Source: JAJZXY01 sp046706185 | GTDB lineage: Archaea; Thermoplasmatota; Thermoplasmata; Sysuiplasmatales; Sysuiplasmataceae | NCBI GenBank assembly: GCA_046706185.1 | Contig: JBJKPR010000058.1 | Span: 1 to 41,243 of the forward strand | DNA: 41,243 nucleotides | Reading direction: 5' to 3' | Part shown: in pieces, positions 8,321-16,745 of the stretch | Numbering within the stretch: the first letter of the stretch is position 1 | Layout of the letters: every line of letters begins with the position of its first letter | The notes under the pieces: generated by a model | What the model was told of the DNA's origin: nothing | The model's database searches: none | Seen by the model: the letters and a program-made list of their open reading frames with translations, nothing else | Position numbers and translations under genes: made by a program

Positions 8321-10046
8321 GGACCTCCTTCCTGTGAACGTATATCCTGAATGCCCTCTCTCTGTCTCCATCTCCCAGTTCCCTGCTCAGCCTGAGGCCG
8401 AGCGAGGCTGCCTCCATGTCGTCCGCGTCCTGCTCAAGCAGTCTTCTCAGCAGTTCAAGCGCCTCCTCCTTTCTTCCCAGTTCCACCAGCTCTGCAGCCT
8501 GCAGCCTGAATACTGCCGGTTCCAGCTGGCCAGCCCTGCCCAGAACCTCAAGCGCCGAGTTGTGCTTGCCCTTCTTGCACTGCAGCAGCGCATGCCTGAC
8601 GATGGCTGGAAGCAGCAGCCCGTTCATGCCGAGCGCCTTCTCGTAGGCATCATTTGCGCCGTTCACATCCCCCTTCTCCTCAAGCGCCATTCCCATGTTT
8701 GTCCATGTTTCCGCCGACCACTCTGCGCGGTCGAGGTTGCCCATGACCTGCAGAGCGGCTCCCCATGTCCCTATTGACAGGTAAATGCTCGAAAGGAGGT
8801 CTGTCCCTGCCCGAAGGTCGTGGATCTTCTTCCCCTCCTCCGAAAGCTCGTCGTATTTCTCTCGCAGGTTATACTGTTCACAGATGCTTCTCTTCAGAAG
8901 GAAGCCAGCGGCGTAGTTGCCGCTCTTCATCTCCTTCTGTGCAAGCTGGAGAGCCCTTCCCCACATTCCCACTTTCCAGTCAACGACTGCTTTCAGCAGT
9001 GCGTTGTCCAGCCTTACAGATGCCAGCTTCGCTTTTTCAGAGAGTTCATCAATTGCCTGGTATTTCCCTGTGCGGAGAGCCAGCAGAGAGGCAAGTGCGA
9101 AATCGTGTTCCATCCCTGCACCCTCATCTATGATTTCATTCAGCTCCGACATCGCTTTATCGAAGCTGAATGCAAGATAATGCAAATACGCCCTTTTTCT
9201 CCTGTTCCTCGCCGCGGGGGTCTGCTCAACGTGCTCCTTTTCGCTTCGTTGGATGGCGGACACGCTTCCTGTTCCTGCAGACTTCAGCCCCTGCTCTATC
9301 TCAGATATCCTCTTCTTTAGCATTTCCACCTTTGGCTCAAAAGGGTTCTCATGGACCATCTGCCTTTCAGAAACTTCTTCCACGATTGATCCGGAAGATG
9401 GCGCTGTATTCTCCCCCGCAGTGACGTCGTCGTCCGCTTTTTCCGCATCATGGCTGCTGTTCCCTGCAGCCACCGCAGGTTGTTCTACCGCGGTTTCGCG
9501 CGATCCGTTACTGGCACGCCCTGCCTTTTCGCGCCAGAACCTGGCCCTGTCAAGCAGTTCCTCCTTTCTTGTCCTGGTGAAGTAATCGGAGACATAAGGC
9601 AGCCTGAAATGCCGTGCTGCAGCCTCGTAGAGCAGGGCCAGCCTTGTGTATGTTTCGACACTTCCCCCGTAGCTGATATCGGCCTCGAACAATTCTATTC
9701 GCTTTATCGCTTCTCCGAGAAAGCCATAAGGTGGCGGGATGAAATCACCGTCGTCCATCTTCTGGCCGAGCTCCTTCATCAGCTCATTGAAGAGAAAACA
9801 TGCGTAAGTATAGCCTGCAACGCCTGGCTGCATGGCAGCAAAACGAGAACCCGCATCTTCCCCGTCAAGCGACACGGTATAGCCGTTCCCGTCGAGGACA
9901 GCCACCACATCGGTCATCCTCATCAGCCGCCTGGCACCTTCTGAAATATCCCCGGAGACGTACCAGCCGTCCTTCAGGTGTGCCAGCGCGCATTCGTCAC
10001 AGACAGCTGCAGACGGGATCTCCCTGTTGCACAGTATGCACTCCAT
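8304..10046 (-). CDS. TPR-repeat protein with N-terminal zinc-knuckle motif
   Basis: A 580-residue protein that begins with C-x2-C...C-x2-C (ECILCNRE, then CDEC), a probable one-zinc knuckle. A helical domain follows to about residue 175, then a low-complexity acidic/Ser linker (about 175-235), a predicted short coiled segment (EMLKKRISEIEQGL) and TPR-like helical repeats to the C terminus (YEKALGMNG and ALEVLGRAGQLEP are typical). It overlaps the next TPR gene by 17 bases, and the two probably form one operon and perhaps one complex. GGGGGATTG precedes the ATG at 10046. The spacer up to Elp3 (10047-10220) has no strong TATA element close to the start. Confidence 0.83.
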   Translation of the reverse strand: MECILCNREIPSAAVCDECALAHLKDGWYVSGDISEGARRLMRMTDVVAVLDGNGYTVSLDGEDAGSRFAAMQPGVAGYTYACFLFNELMKELGQKMDDGDFIPPPYGFLGEAIKRIELFEADISYGGSVETYTRLALLYEAAARHFRLPYVSDYFTRTRKEELLDRARFWREKAGRASNGSRETAVEQPAVAAGNSSHDAEKADDDVTAGENTAPSSGSIVEEVSERQMVHENPFEPKVEMLKKRISEIEQGLKSAGTGSVSAIQRSEKEHVEQTPAARNRRKRAYLHYLAFSFDKAMSELNEIIDEGAGMEHDFALASLLALRTGKYQAIDELSEKAKLASVRLDNALLKAVVDWKVGMWGRALQLAQKEMKSGNYAAGFLLKRSICEQYNLREKYDELSEEGKKIHDLRAGTDLLSSIYLSIGTWGAALQVMGNLDRAEWSAETWTNMGMALEEKGDVNGANDAYEKALGMNGLLLPAIVRHALLQCKKGKHNSALEVLGRAGQLEPAVFRLQAAELVELGRKEEALELLRRLLEQDADDMEAASLGLRLSRELGDGDRERAFRIYVHRKEVHGGKE

Positions 10047-10220
10047 ATCAATCCCCCTGCCCTCTGGAGAATCGGTGTCTTCCGCATGGTCCGTGATGAC
10101 CAGCAGTCAGTTTATCCGTGTCAGAGAATGCCATCGGGCACATCCTTTGTTGTTAGTAACTGTGCACCGTTTAAGAAACATTCTAGCTTATTTTCACAAA
10201 CTGCATTCATGAGGGCCAGA

Positions 10221-11756
10221 TCATAGTTTCTTTCCCATATAGCTCAGGTCACGCGCATAGCCCAATTTCCTGTAATATTCCCTTGCACCTACCCCGCTTG
10301 TCACCCTTATCCTGCCGAAGCCCTCCTGCCTGGCTATCTCTTCGGCACGTGAAACAAGCCTGGACCCGTAGCCGCGGTGCTGCCACTCGGCGTGCGACTC
10401 CTCACCGACGGGGACCACTCTGCCGAACACTTTCAGCTCCCTTATGTACGCATGCTCCCCCTTTCCAAGCCTTAGCCTCAGGTAACCCACGATCGCATCG
10501 TTCATGTCGAACGAAAGGAACCTCTCCCGGCCCCCTCCTGCGCCGTACTCAAGCTCATTGAGAACAACATCGGCCGATGAAATGGCATGCTCGCTTATTC
10601 CGAGATGACCGACTTCCCTGCATCTTATGCAGTTGCATCGCCATCCCCTCCGCTCCATCTCCTCCCTGACGAGCTCCCTCAGATTGCTCTTCTTCACTCC
10701 GGCATTGATCAGGGGGGCGGGAATGTCCCTCTGGATTCTCTGTATCCTGACATACCGCGGTACCTCCCTCTTGACCTCTGCAAGCAGCTTAACCGCCTTT
10801 TCGAGCGTAAACTCCTGGTAGAGTCCTTTCCTGTGCATATCATAGAGCGGCGTTCCCTCTATGATCAACGTCGGGTATATCTTGAGCATGTCCGGCCTGA
10901 AACGCTCGTCCTCGAAGAGCATTCTGAAGTTGTCCCTCTCCATCTCTTCAGTCATGCCTGGCAGGCCAGGCATCATGTGATACCCAACCTTCAGTCCCCT
11001 GTCCCTTATCATCCTCGTCGAGTCCATCACGCACTGGACGTCATGAGCCCTGTTTGCCCTCTTCAGCACCTCGTCGAAGACTGCCTGGACTCCCATTTCC
11101 ACCCTTGTGGCTCCCATTTCGAGTATTCTGTTCACCTGTTCGGCGCTGAGCTGATCCGGCCTTGTCTCTATTGTCATGCCTATGCACCTGTTCGCAGCTG
11201 TTTCGTTCAGTGCATGTGCCTCCTCAATGGTCCCTGAGTCACTGCCGTTCATTGCGTCGTACGTCCTTCTTATGAACCACTCCTGGTATTCCTTCGTCCT
11301 GGATGTGAATGTCCCGCCCATTATTATCAGGTCAATCTTGTTTGTTGAATGCCCTATTGCATTGAACTGCTCGATCCTCGACTTAGCCTGCCTGTACGGG
11401 TCAAAGTCGTTCATGGCGGCTCTTCTGGCAGCTGGTTCCTTCCCCGTGTACGCCTGGGCCGAGTTGTTTGCAACACCTCCCGGGCAGTAGATGCATGTGC
11501 CGTGAGGGCAGTTGTAGGGAGAGGTCATTACAGCAAGCGCAGCAATGCCGCTTATCGTCCTGGACGGTTTTAGCCTCACAATCGGAAGCACCTTGTCCAT
11601 GAGTGTGCCTGGTGTTCTTGCGAGGACCTCTGAATTTGCGGGAATTGACGGGAGCCTGTATTTTCTGCAGAGCTGGATTTTCCTCCTCTCGAATTCGCCC
11701 GCGTCCTTTATTCTGTCGTTTCTTATCTCATCGATAAGCTGTCCGAAGTAGTCCAC
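10221..11756 (-). CDS. elp3: Elp3-family tRNA uridine-34 acyltransferase (radical SAM + GNAT)
   Basis: Archaeal Elp3 modifies the wobble uridine of certain tRNAs, forming the carboxymethyl precursor of cm5U-type nucleosides. The radical SAM domain carries the iron-sulfur cysteines in CPHGTCIYCPGG (C-x4-C-x2-C) near residue 85, followed by the SAM-binding barrel (MGGTFTSR, EMGVQAVFDEV). The C-terminal third is a GNAT acetyltransferase with the acetyl-CoA loop HRGYGSRLV and ends in a typical GNAT strand (ARDLSYMGKKL). Length near 511-515 is normal. A longer reading starts with TTG at 11768. I prefer the GTG at 11756 because TTTAAG (minus strand) at 11781-11786 lies about 27 bases upstream, as expected for a leaderless message. 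Confidence 0.95.
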   Translation of the reverse strand: MDYFGQLIDEIRNDRIKDAGEFERRKIQLCRKYRLPSIPANSEVLARTPGTLMDKVLPIVRLKPSRTISGIAALAVMTSPYNCPHGTCIYCPGGVANNSAQAYTGKEPAARRAAMNDFDPYRQAKSRIEQFNAIGHSTNKIDLIIMGGTFTSRTKEYQEWFIRRTYDAMNGSDSGTIEEAHALNETAANRCIGMTIETRPDQLSAEQVNRILEMGATRVEMGVQAVFDEVLKRANRAHDVQCVMDSTRMIRDRGLKVGYHMMPGLPGMTEEMERDNFRMLFEDERFRPDMLKIYPTLIIEGTPLYDMHRKGLYQEFTLEKAVKLLAEVKREVPRYVRIQRIQRDIPAPLINAGVKKSNLRELVREEMERRGWRCNCIRCREVGHLGISEHAISSADVVLNELEYGAGGGRERFLSFDMNDAIVGYLRLRLGKGEHAYIRELKVFGRVVPVGEESHAEWQHRGYGSRLVSRAEEIARQEGFGRIRVTSGVGAREYYRKLGYARDLSYMGKKL

Positions 11757-11780
11757 ATTGACAATCAACGGCTCAACTTT

Positions 11781-11786
11781 CTTAAA
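11781..11786 (-). promoter_or_regulatory. TATA-like box of elp3
   Basis: TTTAAG on the minus strand, centred 27-28 bases upstream of the GTG at 11756, would make the first base of the start codon the transcription start (leaderless mRNA). No ribosome binding site precedes the GTG. Confidence 0.45.
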
Positions 11787-11814
11787 CTATGCGTTTCAGA
11801 CGCTCAGGCTCTTT

Positions 11815-12753
11815 CTACTGTCGAGGTATGTAGCCGCTGATCTTCCGCTCCACCGCATTCGCGCCCAGATAGACGAGAATGGGTGCCACTATTGCCGCGA
11901 TCGGTATTATGTAGAGAATGGCAGCAGCCCTGAAGAGCCCCTCGTCATACCTTGAGCCGAACCTCCAGACACCAATCAGAAGCCCCACTTCTCCTATTAT
12001 AAGCGCGATAACGGCTCCAAGCAGAAGGAACCCGGTCAATGCAAGAAGTCCAAGAGCAACAGCCCCGCTGGTTCCTGAGCTGCCTGCGGGCAGAAGTGAG
12101 CCCATGGCTGCCACCAGCCCAGCGCACAGCAGTATGAAGCCGACATACAGTCCGAAAGAAAGGGAGAGAGGGGTGGAGAAGTTGCCATCTACCCTGGAGA
12201 GTGACCTGAAGGCAGCCCTTCCGAACACTATCGATATCAGCTCAAGCGCTATCGCCGAAAACGTGATCACAAGAGCGATCGCTATCGACATTATGCCGGA
12301 CGCAGATGGGGTTGCTGGGGGGTAGAGTATCATGCTCAGAAAGCTCAACCCGGAAAATCCGAGTATGTAGACAAAGCTGATCACAGTGCTTATTATTCCG
12401 ACAAGCCCGAACGTCCTGATCTTTGCAAGTGCTTCCCCGTCGTTGGACGTCCACTGGTACCGGGGACCGGCCGGGGGAGCCTGAGCCTGCGCGTACGCAG
12501 GCGCCTGGACCACAGACGAACTTGGCATCGCATAGGCTGTCAGGAAACCGCCGCAGGACGGGCATGTTGCAGCATACTGTGAGTCGAGCTGTCTGCCGCA
12601 ATGCGGGCAGTACTTCGGTAACGGCTGGCCCGGCTGGACCGCGGTTTCGAGCTTGGACCCGCACCACCTGCAGTATGTGGCATCGGCATCATTCAGCGTA
12701 CCGCATTTGCGGCAGGTGATGGCCTGGTTGGATTGCACGTTGTCTTGAGTCAT
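11815..12753 (-). CDS. Double zinc-ribbon membrane protein (DUF973-like)
   Basis: This 312-residue protein has two consecutive zinc ribbons at the N terminus, each with two C-x2-C pairs (CRKCG...CRWCG and CPHCG...CPSCG). A Gln/Pro/Ala-rich linker follows, then five or six hydrophobic helices from about residue 105 on. The ribbons are probably cytoplasmic and bind protein or nucleic acid; the membrane part has no transporter motif. The layout is common in Thermoplasmatota and other archaea (zinc ribbon plus DUF973-type membrane domain), but the function is unknown. The start is placed at the ATG at 12753, immediately before the first ribbon, because the longer reading through 12870 runs into the divergent PUA gene. 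It is divergent from the PUA gene with an 87-base spacer. Confidence 0.8.
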   Translation of the reverse strand: MTQDNVQSNQAITCRKCGTLNDADATYCRWCGSKLETAVQPGQPLPKYCPHCGRQLDSQYAATCPSCGGFLTAYAMPSSSVVQAPAYAQAQAPPAGPRYQWTSNDGEALAKIRTFGLVGIISTVISFVYILGFSGLSFLSMILYPPATPSASGIMSIAIALVITFSAIALELISIVFGRAAFRSLSRVDGNFSTPLSLSFGLYVGFILLCAGLVAAMGSLLPAGSSGTSGAVALGLLALTGFLLLGAVIALIIGEVGLLIGVWRFGSRYDEGLFRAAAILYIIPIAAIVAPILVYLGANAVERKISGYIPRQ

Positions 12754-12803
12754 GCCAATGGTTATAAGCCTGCCTAGCCGGAGTTCTGCGATTGCGACGC
12801 AGG

Positions 12804-12814
12804 TTACAATTAAG
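12804..12814. promoter_or_regulatory. Shared AT-rich element between divergent zinc-ribbon and PUA genes
   Basis: TTACAATTAAG reads as a TATA-like box on both strands (AATTAAG forward, CTTAATTG backward). On the plus strand it is about 30 bases before the ATG at 12841. On the minus strand it would start a message near 12785, with a leader of about 30 bases before the ATG at 12753. A second AT stretch (TTATAACC on the minus strand, about 12759-12767) is too close to the minus ATG to be its TATA box. Confidence 0.3.
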
Positions 12815-12840
12815 TAGAGTGAGCAGAATTGGAAACGGCT

Positions 12841-13353
12841 ATGACCGAGCTCAAGGTCAGGAGAAGACACAGGTTAAGACAGAAGGAGGTTGAGGAGATA
12901 GCCGCGGACCTCAACAAGAGCCTTGGCACTGACACCTTTTCCCCTGGCGATCCGCTCCAGGTGGCGGAAGTGTACGGCATGGAGCAGAAGGTATACATAC
13001 TTGGCACGGAAATCGTTGCACTGGAGATAGGCGGTAAACCGTTTCTGTCAATATCAGGCATCCTGAAGTACGGTGCAACAAAATCGTATGTTACCGTGGA
13101 TATGGGTGCTGTGAAGTATGTCGCGAACGGCGCTGATATCATGGGTCCAGGCATAATCGACGGAGACAGGGAAGTCGTCCCTGGTCAGCCTGTGTGGGTG
13201 AGGGAGGAGAAATTCCTCAAACCGCTTGCAATAGGGAAAAGCCTCGTGGATGGAAAGGCCTTCGGGCAGAAGTCTCCGGGGAAGCAGGTGCAGTCCCTGT
13301 TCTACGTCGGCGACAGACTCTGGAAATTGCAGGAGGAGCTTTCAAGTGAATGA
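12841..13353 (+). CDS. PUA-domain RNA-binding protein (archaeal MCT-1/Ta1423-like)
   Basis: A 170-residue protein with an N-terminal alpha/beta domain (DUF1947-like, about residues 1-75) and a C-terminal PUA domain (from about 80, starting YVTVDMGAVKYVANGADIMGP and including GDREVVPGQPVWV). The PUA segment VANGADIMGPGI is close to the consensus of archaeal MCT-1 homologues, which bind structured RNA or the ribosome; the eukaryotic relative works in translation initiation and recycling. The exact role in archaea is not established. The ATG at 12841 is taken as the start; a TTG four codons earlier is possible. It is followed 44 bases later by a small membrane protein gene. Confidence 0.88.
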   Translation: MTELKVRRRHRLRQKEVEEIAADLNKSLGTDTFSPGDPLQVAEVYGMEQKVYILGTEIVALEIGGKPFLSISGILKYGATKSYVTVDMGAVKYVANGADIMGPGIIDGDREVVPGQPVWVREEKFLKPLAIGKSLVDGKAFGQKSPGKQVQSLFYVGDRLWKLQEELSSE

Positions 13354-13397
13354 GGGTGTGAATTTGAACTTCGGTCTGTTGTTCCGGGAGTGATTCT

Positions 13398-14003
13398 GTG
13401 GCATCCGTTTTCAGGGCATCTTACAGCGTTGCAGGTGTCGGCCTTATGTTTGTCGGCTTTGGTTTCATACTTGCAGGCATCGCATCGCTTTTTCCTTCTC
13501 TGGGCATGGCGCTCCTTGGCCTTGTGCTTGATGCAGTTGGCCTCGTTCTCATCTTCCTGGAGTGGCCCCATTTTACACCGAAGGAAAGGCGGCTGTCTGC
13601 CTATGGGGCAGGTCTCTACATCGTTGCGCTTATAGTCAGTCTCTTCACTGGCGCGTTTGTAAGCACGCTGAATTTCACCGCCCACACTGTTTTCCACACA
13701 ACATCGAGCCCGCTCAATGCGGCACTCCAGGCGCTTGGTGAGGCGTTCTTCGGCATATTGCTCTATCTTGCATTCTTCCTGTTCCCGTACGGGTTCGCAA
13801 GGGTGGAAGAAAAGACAATGCTGCTCGTGGGGCTTGTCGGCGGGCTCCTTGTGAGCCTGATCCTTAACCCGCTCGCTATCGGCGGGGGGCTTTACAACAT
13901 AACAAACATCTCTGCCCTTGAGGGACTTGTAACGGATATCGTTTCGCTGATATTCGGTGTTTCGTACCTGGTGATTGGCAACAATGTCCGCATCAGGCAT
14001 TAG
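13398..14003 (+). CDS. Small multi-pass membrane protein of unknown function
   Basis: A 201-residue protein with about six hydrophobic segments (starting VAGVGLMFVGFGFILAGIA, ending DIVSLIFGVSYLVIGN). There are no charged residues inside the helices that would suggest a transporter or channel, and no catalytic motif. The size and glycine-rich helices resemble the membrane half of DUF973-type proteins such as the zinc-ribbon protein upstream, but it lacks ribbons; that link is only a resemblance. Translation starts at GTG 13398 after GGAGTGAT. It may be cotranscribed with the PUA gene. Confidence 0.75.
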   Translation: MASVFRASYSVAGVGLMFVGFGFILAGIASLFPSLGMALLGLVLDAVGLVLIFLEWPHFTPKERRLSAYGAGLYIVALIVSLFTGAFVSTLNFTAHTVFHTTSSPLNAALQALGEAFFGILLYLAFFLFPYGFARVEEKTMLLVGLVGGLLVSLILNPLAIGGGLYNITNISALEGLVTDIVSLIFGVSYLVIGNNVRIRH

Positions 14004-14062
14004 CCGTCCGCTTTTCAGTCCAGTCAGCCGCATTGCGGTGCTTTCGGGGCAGCCGCCAACAC

Positions 14063-14069
14063 TTTTATA
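14063..14069 (+). promoter_or_regulatory. TATA-like box of the APC permease gene
   Basis: TTTTATA would start transcription near 14093, giving a leader of about 60 bases. This is longer than at other genes here, and it ends in GAGGGGAT shortly before the ATG at 14154. I see no convincing riboswitch-like fold in the leader. Confidence 0.4.
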
Positions 14070-14153
14070 GGAAACTGACATTCATCTACCGATAGTCAGA
14101 CGGCTTCATCCAAATCTGTTCAACTGGGAAGTTGCGTTGAGGGGATTCTGAAA

Positions 14154-15752
14154 ATGGCAACAGAAACAGCTGAAAAGGGAATTTACATAAGGAAGTCGAG
14201 CGGGCTGACGAAGGAACTGGGATCCTTCGACTCTTTTTCCATGGCACTCATATCGCTCGGGCCAGGTCCTGCCTTTGCTCTTTACCTTGCAGTACTGTTC
14301 CTTCTGCCTGGTACGAACCTGCTTTATGCAGTGCTCATTGGCGCTGTAATCGGTGTGCCTGTGACAGCTGCTTACATATACATGTCAACCAAGATGCCGA
14401 GGTCCGGCGGAGAGTATGTCTTCGCGTCCAGAAACCTCGGAACATTCTGGGGAATAGTCTCCTCTGTTTCCAGGCTCGTCAACGCATCAGTCTACGGCGG
14501 CGTCCTTGCTGTCTGGTTCGTCACACTCAGCCTTGTGCCTGCTCTTTCCGCGACTGGTTTTATACTCAACAACAGCTCGCTCGTCGACCTTGCAAACACA
14601 CTCAGCGCTCAGAACAACGTGATTATAGTTGCTGAATTACTCGTCATAGTTCTTGCAGTCCTTTATATATTCGTCAAGCCGAAGACTGCCTTCAGGATAT
14701 TCGAGGGTTTCCTGATACTCGAGCTGCTTGGACTGGCGGTAACGATAATCCTGCTCTTTGCCGCCGGGCCAGGAGGGTTCAAGAGCGCCTTCAACTCGCT
14801 CGCAATGCAGAACGGCTTCGGAGCAAACTACTATCAGACTGTGCTGAATGCAGGCTCAAGCTATACCTCTCCCTTCAGTGCAAACCAGACGCTGCTCTTT
14901 GTGCCCTTCATATTCGCATTCTACTTCATGTTCATCACTGCGCCAAGCTACATTGCGGGGGAGTTTACACGTTCCACAAGGACAATCAGGTCGGGAACCT
15001 GGATAGCTTACCTGCTTGCCTTCATCTTCGCCATTCTTATCGTTCTTGCGTTCGCATACACTGTGGGAATGAATTTCCTGAACGCGTCGGTGGGCCTTGC
15101 TTCCGACGGATCGCCTGTCTGGCAGTTTTCCGCCCTCTTCCCCGGTTTGACAACATACCCCCTTGTCGTCGCACACGGCAATATCCTGCTCATAGCACTG
15201 GTTGACCTCGGCTCGATTGCCTGGTATATCGCATGGCTCATCCTGGGCCTTTACATTTTCTCGAGATATACCCTTGCAATGTCAATAGACCGTCTCCTGC
15301 CGCTGGGGATGTCAAACGTGACGAGAAAATCACATTCCCCGTATCCGGGGATACTCGCTGTCACTGTCATAAGCATGGTTCTCATACCAATCTACGAGAT
15401 ATACGAGGGCGGTTTCTTCGGGCCGCTTACCTACCTGCTCTTCATACTGCCGATGATATCTGTCGCCCTTTCCTCCATTTCCGCAGTCGCTCTTGGATTG
15501 CGGGACAAGGAGGGAAGGGGAGTGGTGATAGGCATCGCCGGCGCCGTCGTGACGGTGTTCTCCGCTATAGTACTGTCCTTCCTGCCAAGCATCGGCCTTG
15601 TGGCAGGGACAACCCCTTCGTACATATCGGACGCGATAATAGCGGCGATATTCGTCGGCTCCCTGATCTGGTACTTTGTGCTGAAAACGTACTTCAAGCG
15701 CAAGCACGGGATGGACATAAGGACGATATTCCAGCCTCTTCCCCCTGATTGA
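14154..15752 (+). CDS. APC-superfamily amino acid permease
   Basis: A 532-residue membrane transporter with about twelve hydrophobic segments, normal for the amino acid-polyamine-organocation superfamily. The first helix region (SFSMALISLGPGPAFALY) contains the broken helix typical of LeuT-fold carriers, and the next motif (TKMPRSGGEYVF) is the strongly conserved APC signature between helices 2 and 3. It should take up amino acids or related amines by H+ or Na+ symport or exchange; substrate is not readable from sequence. The agmatinase-family enzyme about 2 kb downstream makes a polyamine or arginine-related substrate conceivable, but that is only context. The gene has its own promoter and a GAGGGGAT ribosome binding site. 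A hairpin at 15810-15831 follows its stop. Confidence 0.92.
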   Translation: MATETAEKGIYIRKSSGLTKELGSFDSFSMALISLGPGPAFALYLAVLFLLPGTNLLYAVLIGAVIGVPVTAAYIYMSTKMPRSGGEYVFASRNLGTFWGIVSSVSRLVNASVYGGVLAVWFVTLSLVPALSATGFILNNSSLVDLANTLSAQNNVIIVAELLVIVLAVLYIFVKPKTAFRIFEGFLILELLGLAVTIILLFAAGPGGFKSAFNSLAMQNGFGANYYQTVLNAGSSYTSPFSANQTLLFVPFIFAFYFMFITAPSYIAGEFTRSTRTIRSGTWIAYLLAFIFAILIVLAFAYTVGMNFLNASVGLASDGSPVWQFSALFPGLTTYPLVVAHGNILLIALVDLGSIAWYIAWLILGLYIFSRYTLAMSIDRLLPLGMSNVTRKSHSPYPGILAVTVISMVLIPIYEIYEGGFFGPLTYLLFILPMISVALSSISAVALGLRDKEGRGVVIGIAGAVVTVFSAIVLSFLPSIGLVAGTTPSYISDAIIAAIFVGSLIWYFVLKTYFKRKHGMDIRTIFQPLPPD

Positions 15753-15809
15753 CTGAGCGCTGTTTTCTGCTGCACCGGCGAAACAGCCAAGGCAGAGCGG
15801 TTTTACGAA

Positions 15810-15831
15810 TTTTGCCTGAAGAAAGGCAAAA
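15810..15831. repeat. Perfect 8-base inverted repeat next to a TATA-like box
   Basis: TTTTGCCT at 15810-15817 and AGGCAAAA at 15824-15831 are perfect inverted copies around a six-base loop, GAAGAA. Three bases later comes TTTTAAT (15834-15840), a likely TATA box for the nucleotidyltransferase gene at 15909. The repeat could be a repressor operator overlapping the B recognition element, or a hairpin ending the permease transcript. There is no T-run directly after the second arm, which favours an operator slightly. Confidence 0.5.
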
Positions 15832-15908
15832 CGTTTTAATCGCTCCCCTCCGTACCTTTCATTTGTCCGCCCTTTCCGCTCAGGTTACGGTTCGGGCCGG
15901 TATCTATC

Positions 15909-16733
15909 ATGTCAGTTGAGAAAACAGTGAAGCTGTCAAATGACGAGCTTTCAGGCATCGCCACAGATCTTGTCAGGAGGGCGCAGGCAGAGAACCTTAC
16001 TCTGAAGGTCATAGGGGGCCTGGCTACTTACATCAGGTGCTCCGGCAGGGAGGATGTAGTTTCCCTGTATGACAGGGTCAACAGGCTCGGCAGGGACAAG
16101 CCAACATTTGCCGACGTTGACTTCGTCGGCAGTTCCAAGCAGGAGAAGGATGTACAGAATTTCCTGCAGCGGATGGGATATGAACCAGACAGGTATGTCA
16201 ACGCCCTCTTTTCCGGGACACGCAACGTCTTCACCAACAAGCGCCACAACTTCTATGTCGACATATTCTACGACATGCTGAACTTCAGCCACGACGTCGT
16301 TCTCGTAAGCAGGGAAATGGACAGGCTCAACACGGACGCCCTGACAATACTTCCGACGGACCTGCTCCTGAGCAAGCTGCAGGTCCATGAAGTGACGAGG
16401 AAGGACCTTGTGGATATTGTGCTTCTTCTCCTGGGGCACGACGTTCTGGAGGAGGAAGCAGGCGGCACGATCGGGTCAAAGTACGTCGCATCAACCCTTG
16501 GTGATGACTGGGGATTTTACTTCGACGCGGTGAACAATCTTGAAAAGGCAATGGCAGAGTCGCAGGCAATGGTGAACGAGGGCATCATAGACATGGCGAT
16601 GCAGAAGGAAGTCTCAGACAAGATGTCTCTTCTCCTGAACTCAATCGAGAATTATCCCAAGACAAGAAACTGGGAAAAGAGGGCAAGAAAGGGCACAAAG
16701 AAGATCTGGTACAGGGAAGTCGACGAAATATAG
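15909..16733 (+). CDS. Predicted nucleotidyltransferase (MNT/AbiEii-like fold)
   Basis: A 274-residue soluble protein with the pattern of minimal nucleotidyltransferases: G36-G37 in KVIGGLATYIR, the metal-binding pair D69-x-D71 in FADVDFVGS, and a third acidic position in a later strand (YVDIFYD, about residue 118). After the catalytic part comes a helical domain (TDLLLSKLQVHEVTRKDLVDIVLLLL) like that seen in the AbiEii/DUF1814 group. A basic C-terminal tail (KRARKGTKKIWYR) could contact nucleic acid. It probably transfers a nucleotide to RNA, protein or a small molecule; the target is unknown. The metallophosphoesterase gene starts 12 bases after its stop, and no AbiEi-type antitoxin is adjacent. 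It has its own TATA-like box and an upstream inverted repeat. Confidence 0.75.
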   Translation: MSVEKTVKLSNDELSGIATDLVRRAQAENLTLKVIGGLATYIRCSGREDVVSLYDRVNRLGRDKPTFADVDFVGSSKQEKDVQNFLQRMGYEPDRYVNALFSGTRNVFTNKRHNFYVDIFYDMLNFSHDVVLVSREMDRLNTDALTILPTDLLLSKLQVHEVTRKDLVDIVLLLLGHDVLEEEAGGTIGSKYVASTLGDDWGFYFDAVNNLEKAMAESQAMVNEGIIDMAMQKEVSDKMSLLLNSIENYPKTRNWEKRARKGTKKIWYREVDEI

Positions 16734-16745
16734 GACGGCGCCTGC

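Noticed and set aside
7112..9944. Long plus-strand frames (over 300 codons) opposite the TPR genes
   Set aside because: They are antisense shadows of the TPR genes: compositionally odd (Ser/Pro/Leu/Cys rich), without motifs or ribosome binding sites, while the minus-strand frames show clear TPR repeats.
13302..14081. 259-codon minus-strand frame opposite the small membrane protein
   Set aside because: Very rich in Cys, Glu and Lys as expected for the antisense of hydrophobic helices; the plus-strand frame has a ribosome binding site and clean membrane segments.
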